This document shows positions 44,684-49,374 of a stretch of 49,374 bases of DNA, piece by piece. The position numbers and the translations under genes are program-made. A model generated the notes under the pieces. That model had not been told where the DNA came from, did not search any database, and saw only the letters and a program-made list of their open reading frames with translations. Numbering within the stretch: position 1 is the stretch's first letter; the number at the start of each line of letters is the position of its first letter. Source of the stretch: Streptomyces himastatinicus ATCC 53653 (GTDB taxonomy: Bacteria > Actinomycetota > Actinomycetes > Streptomycetales > Streptomycetaceae); NCBI RefSeq assembly GCF_000158915.1, contig NZ_GG657754.1, forward strand, positions 912,430 through 961,803. The letters are read 5' to 3'.

Positions 44684-44908
44684 GGCCGCCCCTCTCCAGC
44701 GGTGCGCGAGCGGCGGTACCGATCGCGTTCCGCACCATCGTGTGCGCGCCCCCGCCCAGGTGGCCCGTCGTGTTGCTCCGTCCGGGTCACATCCGGCGGC
44801 GGCCGGGGCGGTCTGTACGGATCAGGGGGCGGGCCTGTACCAAGGTCCTTGCCACATCACCCCGAGCCCGGAGCGGGCCCAGCCCCCCAGCAGGAACAGG
44901 ACCCACGG

Positions 44909-46201
44909 ATGCTGACTACCGGAGCGACCACCAACTGGGCAGGCAACATCACCTTCGGCGCGGCCCGGCTGCACCACCCGGCCACGCCCGGCGAACTGCG
45001 GCGGATCGTCGGCCTGGCCGACCGGGTCCGGGTGCTGGGCACCGGCCACTCCTTCAACCGCATCGCCGACACCGACGGCGATCTGGTGTCCCTGGACCGG
45101 CTGCCGCCCCGGGTCGAGATCGCCCCCGACGGCTCGACGGCCACCATCGCCGCGGGCATGCGCTACGCCCAGGTGGCCGAGGAACTGCACACCGCGGGCT
45201 ACGCCCTGGCGAACCTCGCCTCGCTGCCGCACATCACGGTCGCCGGGGCCTGCGCCACCGCCACCCATGGCTCCGGCAATGTGCAGCGCTGTCTGGCCGC
45301 TTCGGTGGCGGGTCTGGAGATCGTGGGTCCCGAGGGCGATGTGACCGAGCTGCGCCGGGACAATGAGGCCGACCGGCTGTCCGGTGCGGTGGTCGGGCTC
45401 GGCGGGCTGGGCGTCGTCACCTCGATGACGCTGGACATCGAGCCCGCGTACGAGGTGGCGCAGTGGGTGTGGACCGGGTTGCCGCTGGACCGGCTGGGCG
45501 ACAGCTTCGACGAGATCTTCGCCGCCGCGTACAGCGTCAGCGTCTTCACCGACTGGCAGTCGGACGAGGGCGTGGTGTGGCTGAAGTGCCGTACGGACCT
45601 GCCGGGCCCGCCCGAGCCGGGCCAGCCGTGGCTGGGCGCCCGCCCGGCCGACCGCCACCACCATCCGGTGCCCGCGATGCCACCGCTGCACTGCACCGAG
45701 CAGCTGGGCGCGCCCGGGCCGTGGCACGAGCGGCTGCCGCACTTCCGGCCGGACTTCACGCCCAGCAACGGCGACGAGCTCCAGTCGGAGCTGATCCTGC
45801 CGCGCACCGCGGCCACCGAAGCCTTCGCGGCGCTGCGGAGCCTCGGGGACCGGATCGCGCCCGTGGTCCAGGTGTCCGAGGTCCGCACGGTCGCGGCGGA
45901 CGACCTGTGGCTGAGCCCCGCGTACGGCCGGGACAGTGTGGCGCTGCACTTCACCTGGGTGCCGGACCACGCCGCGGTCATCGAGGTGGTGGCCGCGATG
46001 GAGGAGCTGCTGCTGCCGCTGGGGGCGCGGCCGCACTGGGGCAAGCTCACGACGGTGGCCCCCGAGCGGATCGTCGCCTCGTACGAACGGGCCGCCGACT
46101 TCGGGCGGCTGCTGGCCGACCACGACCCCGCGGGGAAGTTCCGCAACCCGTTCCTGGACGGCTTCTTCCCGGCGGACTCCTGGCGGGCCGACCGCCAGTA
46201 G
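44909..46201 (+). CDS. aldO: FAD-linked alditol oxidase
   Basis: 430-residue VAO-family oxidase that converts alditols (xylitol, sorbitol, glycerol) to aldoses with release of hydrogen peroxide. The covalent flavin site is His47 in GTGHSFN. Active-site residues of the S. coelicolor enzyme are matched with a constant small offset: Glu324 and Arg326 (VSEVRT), His347 (ALHFTW) and Lys379 (HWGKLT). The FAD-binding stretch ASLPHITVAGACATATHG is intact. The ATG at 44909 gives the family N terminus; the longer open frame upstream is not coding-like. No signal peptide. Its divergent position to glpFK suggests shared control or substrate range. Confidence 0.94.
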   Translation: MLTTGATTNWAGNITFGAARLHHPATPGELRRIVGLADRVRVLGTGHSFNRIADTDGDLVSLDRLPPRVEIAPDGSTATIAAGMRYAQVAEELHTAGYALANLASLPHITVAGACATATHGSGNVQRCLAASVAGLEIVGPEGDVTELRRDNEADRLSGAVVGLGGLGVVTSMTLDIEPAYEVAQWVWTGLPLDRLGDSFDEIFAAAYSVSVFTDWQSDEGVVWLKCRTDLPGPPEPGQPWLGARPADRHHHPVPAMPPLHCTEQLGAPGPWHERLPHFRPDFTPSNGDELQSELILPRTAATEAFAALRSLGDRIAPVVQVSEVRTVAADDLWLSPAYGRDSVALHFTWVPDHAAVIEVVAAMEELLLPLGARPHWGKLTTVAPERIVASYERAADFGRLLADHDPAGKFRNPFLDGFFPADSWRADRQ

Positions 46202-46220
46202 TGCTGTGTCAGGGGGTCCG

Positions 46221-48614
46221 CTATCCGGTCCAGGACCACTCGGCGATCTCGGGCATGTCGGTGCCGTGCTCGCGGATCCACTGGTGGTGGCGGGTGCGGG
46301 CGTCCTGCATCCGCTGCCGTACGGACACGGCGCGCACCGCGAGCCCCGGGGTGCGGTCGATGACGTCCATGACCAGGCGGTAGCGGTCCAGGTCGTTGCG
46401 GACCACCATGTCGAACGGCGTGGTGGTGGTGCCCGACTCCCGGTAGCCGCGCACATGCAGATGCGGGTGGACGGCGCGCCGGTAGGCCAGCCGGTGCACC
46501 AGCCACGGATAGCCGTGGTAGGCGAAGACGACCGGCCGGTCGCGGGTGAACAGGGCGTCGAACTCGGCGTCCGGCATCCCGTGCGGATGCGCGTCCTGAG
46601 GCAGCAGCCGGGTCATGTCGACGACGTTGACCACGCGCACGGCCACATCCGGCAGATGGCGGCGGAGGATCCCGGCAGCGGCCAGCACCTCCTGGGTGGG
46701 CACGTCGCCCGCGGCGGCCAGCACCACATCGGGTTCGCCGGTGCCGGTCTCCGTCCCCGCCCAGTCCCAGCTTCCGGCGCCGCGGGCGCAGTGGACGCGG
46801 GCCTGGTCGAGGTCGAGCCAGTCGAAGCAGGGCTGTTTGCCCGCGACGACGACGTTGACGTAATCGCGGCTGCGCAGGACGTGGTCGGCCACGCACAGCA
46901 GGGTGTTGGCGTCCGGCGGCAGATACACCCGTACGGCCTGGGGGCTCTTGTTGAGCACATGGTCCACGAAGCCGGGGTCCTGGTGCGAGAAGCCGTTGTG
47001 GTCCTGCCGCCACACATGCGAGGTCAGCAGGTAGTTGAGGGAGGCGATGGGGCGCCGCCAGGGCAGGTCGCGGGCCACCTTCAGCCACTTGATGTGCTGG
47101 TTGACCATGGAGTCCACGATGTGCACGAACGCCTCGTAGCAGGAGAACAGGCCGTGCCGCCCGGTGAGCAGATAGCCCTCCAGCCAGCCCTGGCAGAGGT
47201 GTTCGGAGAGCACCTCCATGACCCTGCCGTGCCGGTTCAGATGCTCATCGGTGACGAGGATCTCCTCCTGCCACGCCTTGCCGGTGGCCCGGTAGACGGC
47301 GTCGAGCCGGTTGGAGGAGGTTTCGTCGGGGCCGACGAGGCGGAAGTCGCGGCGGTCGGCGGTGTCCTCCATGATCTGCTCCAGCAGCCCGCCGAGGACC
47401 CGGGTCGGCTCGTGCAGGGTGGCCCCGGGCTTGTCCACGGGCACGGCGTACCGCGCCAGGCCGGGGACGGGCAGATCGCGCAGCAGCAGTCCGCCGTTGG
47501 CGTGCGGATTGGCGCCGAGCCTCCGGTCGCCGTCGGGCACGAACGCGAGGACGTCCGGACGCGGGCGCCCCTCGTCGTCGAACAGCTCCTCGGGGCGATA
47601 CGAGCGCAGCCACCGCTCCAGCTGCCGCAGATGGTCCGGGTTCTCCCTTACGGCGGGCAGCGGCACCTGGTGAGCGCGCCAGGTGTCCTCGACGGGCAGG
47701 CCGTCGACCTCGGCCGGACCGGTCCAGCCCTTGGGCGTACGGAGCACGATGACCGGCCAGCGCGGGCGCTCGACGGCGTCCTCCTCGCGGGCGGTGCGCT
47801 GGAGCAGGGTGATGCGGTCGAGGGCTTGGTCCATGGCCCGGGCCAGCGCCCGGTGCGTCCGCAGCGGATCGTCCCCGGGCCGCGCGGCGACGTGGATCGG
47901 CTCATGGCCGTATCCGCGGAGCAGATCGTCCAGCTCGGGTTCGGGGAGCCGGGCGAGCACCGTCGGGTTGGCGATCTTGTAGCCGTTGAGGTGGAGGATC
48001 GGCAGCACGGCGCCGTCGTGGACCGGGTCGAGGAACTTGTTGGCGTGCCAGGAGCCGGCCAGCGGCCCGGTCTCGGCCTCCCCGTCGCCGATGACGCAGA
48101 CGGCCAGCAGATCAGGATTGTCGAGCGCCGCGCCGTAGGCGTGCGCCAGGGAGTAGCCCAGCTCACCGCCCTCGTGGATCGAGCCCGGAGTCTCCGGGGC
48201 CACATGGCTGGGCACCCCGCCGGGGAAGGAGAACTGGCGGAAGAGCCGGGCCATGCCCGCCCCGTCCCGGCTCACGTCCGGGTAGACCTCGGCGTAACTG
48301 CCGTCCAGCCAGGACCCGGCGAGCACCGCGGGCCCGCCGTGGCCGGGACCCCAGACGCAGATCGCGTCCAGGTCGCGGGCCTTGATGACCCGGCCGAGGT
48401 GGGTGTGGACCAGGTTCAGGCCGGGCGAGGTGCCCCAGTGGCCGAGCAGCCGCGGCTTGATGTGCTCGGGGCGCAGCGGCTCTTTCAGCAGGGGGTTGGC
48501 CAGCAGATAGATCTGCCCGGCCGCGAGGTAGTTCGCGGCGCGCCAGTGGGCGTCCAGGGCGTGCAGTTCGTGCTCGGTGAGGTCGTTCGGCGCCGTCGTT
48601 GCTGCGTCGGCCAT
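46221..48614 (-). CDS. xfp: Xylulose-5-phosphate/fructose-6-phosphate phosphoketolase
   Basis: 797-residue thiamine-diphosphate enzyme that splits xylulose 5-phosphate (and often fructose 6-phosphate) with phosphate to acetyl phosphate plus an aldose phosphate. The N-terminal domain has [12 protein letters not shown] and [11 protein letters not shown]; the cofactor motif [18 protein letters not shown] is about 175-192; the middle domain has [12 protein letters not shown] and [26 protein letters not shown] is in the C-terminal domain. Full family length. The ATG at 48614 is divergent from the CBS-BON gene, and the stop lies 19 bases from the convergent aldO. No acetate kinase gene is adjacent. 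Confidence 0.97.
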   Translation of the reverse strand: MADAATTAPNDLTEHELHALDAHWRAANYLAAGQIYLLANPLLKEPLRPEHIKPRLLGHWGTSPGLNLVHTHLGRVIKARDLDAICVWGPGHGGPAVLAGSWLDGSYAEVYPDVSRDGAGMARLFRQFSFPGGVPSHVAPETPGSIHEGGELGYSLAHAYGAALDNPDLLAVCVIGDGEAETGPLAGSWHANKFLDPVHDGAVLPILHLNGYKIANPTVLARLPEPELDDLLRGYGHEPIHVAARPGDDPLRTHRALARAMDQALDRITLLQRTAREEDAVERPRWPVIVLRTPKGWTGPAEVDGLPVEDTWRAHQVPLPAVRENPDHLRQLERWLRSYRPEELFDDEGRPRPDVLAFVPDGDRRLGANPHANGGLLLRDLPVPGLARYAVPVDKPGATLHEPTRVLGGLLEQIMEDTADRRDFRLVGPDETSSNRLDAVYRATGKAWQEEILVTDEHLNRHGRVMEVLSEHLCQGWLEGYLLTGRHGLFSCYEAFVHIVDSMVNQHIKWLKVARDLPWRRPIASLNYLLTSHVWRQDHNGFSHQDPGFVDHVLNKSPQAVRVYLPPDANTLLCVADHVLRSRDYVNVVVAGKQPCFDWLDLDQARVHCARGAGSWDWAGTETGTGEPDVVLAAAGDVPTQEVLAAAGILRRHLPDVAVRVVNVVDMTRLLPQDAHPHGMPDAEFDALFTRDRPVVFAYHGYPWLVHRLAYRRAVHPHLHVRGYRESGTTTTPFDMVVRNDLDRYRLVMDVIDRTPGLAVRAVSVRQRMQDARTRHHQWIREHGTDMPEIAEWSWTG

Positions 48615-48666
48615 GGGCCTCTCTCCACTCGTCCTGACTCGGCCGGTATCCATTCGTCCCGTACGG

Positions 48667-48698
48667 GTGACCCATACCCCTTTTGTCGATCGGGTCAC
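48667..48698. promoter_or_regulatory. Inverted repeat between phosphoketolase and CBS-BON genes
   Basis: GTGACCC (48667-48673) and GGGTCAC (48692-48698) form a 7-base dyad around a relatively T-rich spacer. A second palindrome, CCGGGCCG-TT-CGGCCCGG, lies at 48707-48724. Both are in the 178-base divergent region and could serve either gene; no proof of function. Confidence 0.35.
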
Positions 48699-48792
48699 GG
48701 CCGGACCCGGGCCGTTCGGCCCGGACCCGACCCCGGGCAGCCCAAGAGGGCGGGCGGGTGGCCGGTGGAGGCTGGTCCGCGAGGAGGCGGGG

Positions 48793-49374
48793 ATGAAGCA
48801 TCGCAAGATCGGCAACGTGATGAGCGACGACGTCGTCCGGGTAGGGCACGGGGCCTCGTGCGAGGAGGTCGGCGCGCTGCTCGAACGGCACCGGATCGGC
48901 GGGCTGCCCGTGGTGGACGAGGACGACAAGGTCGTCGGCGTCATCACCGGCACCGACCTGGCCGGGGCCGGCGGGGTCGAGGGGGCCGTTTCTGCCGGGC
49001 AGCGGATGTCGCGGCCCGCCGTCACCGTGCGCCCCCAGGACACCATCGTCGACGCCGCCCGCTCCATGGCGCGCCACCGCGTGGAGCGGCTGCCCGTCGT
49101 GGACGAGGAGGACCGGCTGATCGGCATCGTCACCCGCCGCGATCTGCTCCGGGTCTTCCCCGCCCCGACGACGAGATCCGCGCGGATTTCTTCGACGAGG
49201 TGCTGGTGCGATCGCTGTGGCTGCGGCCGCAGTCCGTCGCGGTGACCGTCACCGACGGCGTCGTACGGCTGGAGGTTGAGCTGGACCGGCACAGTGAGGT
49301 CCCGATCGCGGTGCGGATGGCCGGGCAGGTGGACGGGGTGGTGGCGGTCGTGGACCGGGCTCACCTACCGCGTC
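48793..49374 (+). CDS. CBS-domain pair plus BON domain protein, frameshifted and 3' partial
   Basis: Two CBS domains (about 8-60 and 75-125: [68 protein letters not shown] by position), which typically bind adenylates. After VF the frame breaks at a run of four C (49158-49161). With one more C the protein continues ([21 protein letters not shown]) into a BON domain ([38 protein letters not shown]) that runs off the window end. CBS-BON proteins are widespread in streptomycetes. Start 48793 has GAGGAGG at 48781-48787; a longer in-frame extension to 48577 is not family-like. Confidence 0.83.

Noticed and set aside
43679..44908. Long N-terminal extension of the alditol oxidase in an open plus-strand frame
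   Set aside because: The extension is antisense to glpF and glpK and has no FAD-oxidase similarity; the ATG at 44909 gives the family N terminus.
48577..48792. Upstream start of the CBS-BON protein
   Set aside because: It overlaps the phosphoketolase start region; the residues are not CBS-like, and the GAGGAGG site favours 48793.

Overview
The window is a high-GC actinomycete chromosome segment, almost certainly Streptomyces or a close relative. Evidence: GTG starts and 4-base ATGA/GTGA stop-start overlaps are common, intergenic space is short, and the gene set is typical (snapalysin protease, two-domain laccase, alditol oxidase, streptomycete-type gas vesicle cluster without gvpN or gvpC, many secreted Ala-rich proteins). 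I see no tRNA, rRNA, CRISPR array, insertion sequence or prophage gene. No gap between genes exceeds 300 bases.

Layout. 1-2339: end of a polyol-type ABC operon (two permeases and a zinc dehydrogenase). 2417-8762: an orphan FAD oxygenase, an HpcH/HpaI aldolase divergent from a DeoR regulator, snapalysin, a YceI protein and RecQ. 8914-14896: a secreted redox group made of a ThuA/PQQ-dehydrogenase fusion, translationally coupled to a cupredoxin/Ig-like/3-keto-glycoside hydrolase fusion, with a two-domain laccase divergent from them. 14913-23509: an FG-GAP repeat protein, a GntR regulator divergent from a dicarboxylate-type transporter, a lamin-tail protein, an SDR, a PA14-GH2 glycosidase and two tandem 157-residue secreted barrel proteins. 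23768-29610: a five-gene operon for uptake (one permease, ATPase, lipoprotein) and hydrolysis (M19 dipeptidase, CocE/NonD hydrolase) of a probable peptide derivative. 29623-35810: an ArsR-like regulator and a ten-gene minus-strand gas vesicle cluster. 35996-42213: a LacI-controlled beta-galactoside operon with tandem palindromic operators. 42299-49374: glycerol kinase and facilitator, divergent alditol oxidase, phosphoketolase and a CBS-BON protein cut by the window end.

Functional threads. Carbon entry dominates: polyols (ABC plus dehydrogenase, alditol oxidase, GlpFK), galactosides (GH42, GH2) and a phosphoketolase that can split pentose/hexose phosphates. The most original idea is that 8914-13637 encodes an extracellular oxidise-then-cleave route for glycosides in which a copper domain relays electrons.

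Sequence quality caveat. Four genes (permease 2, GH2, gvpL, CBS-BON) are interrupted by small indels while the coding on both sides stays well conserved. Two of these lie in G or C homopolymers. I read them as probable assembly errors, but true disruption is not excluded.
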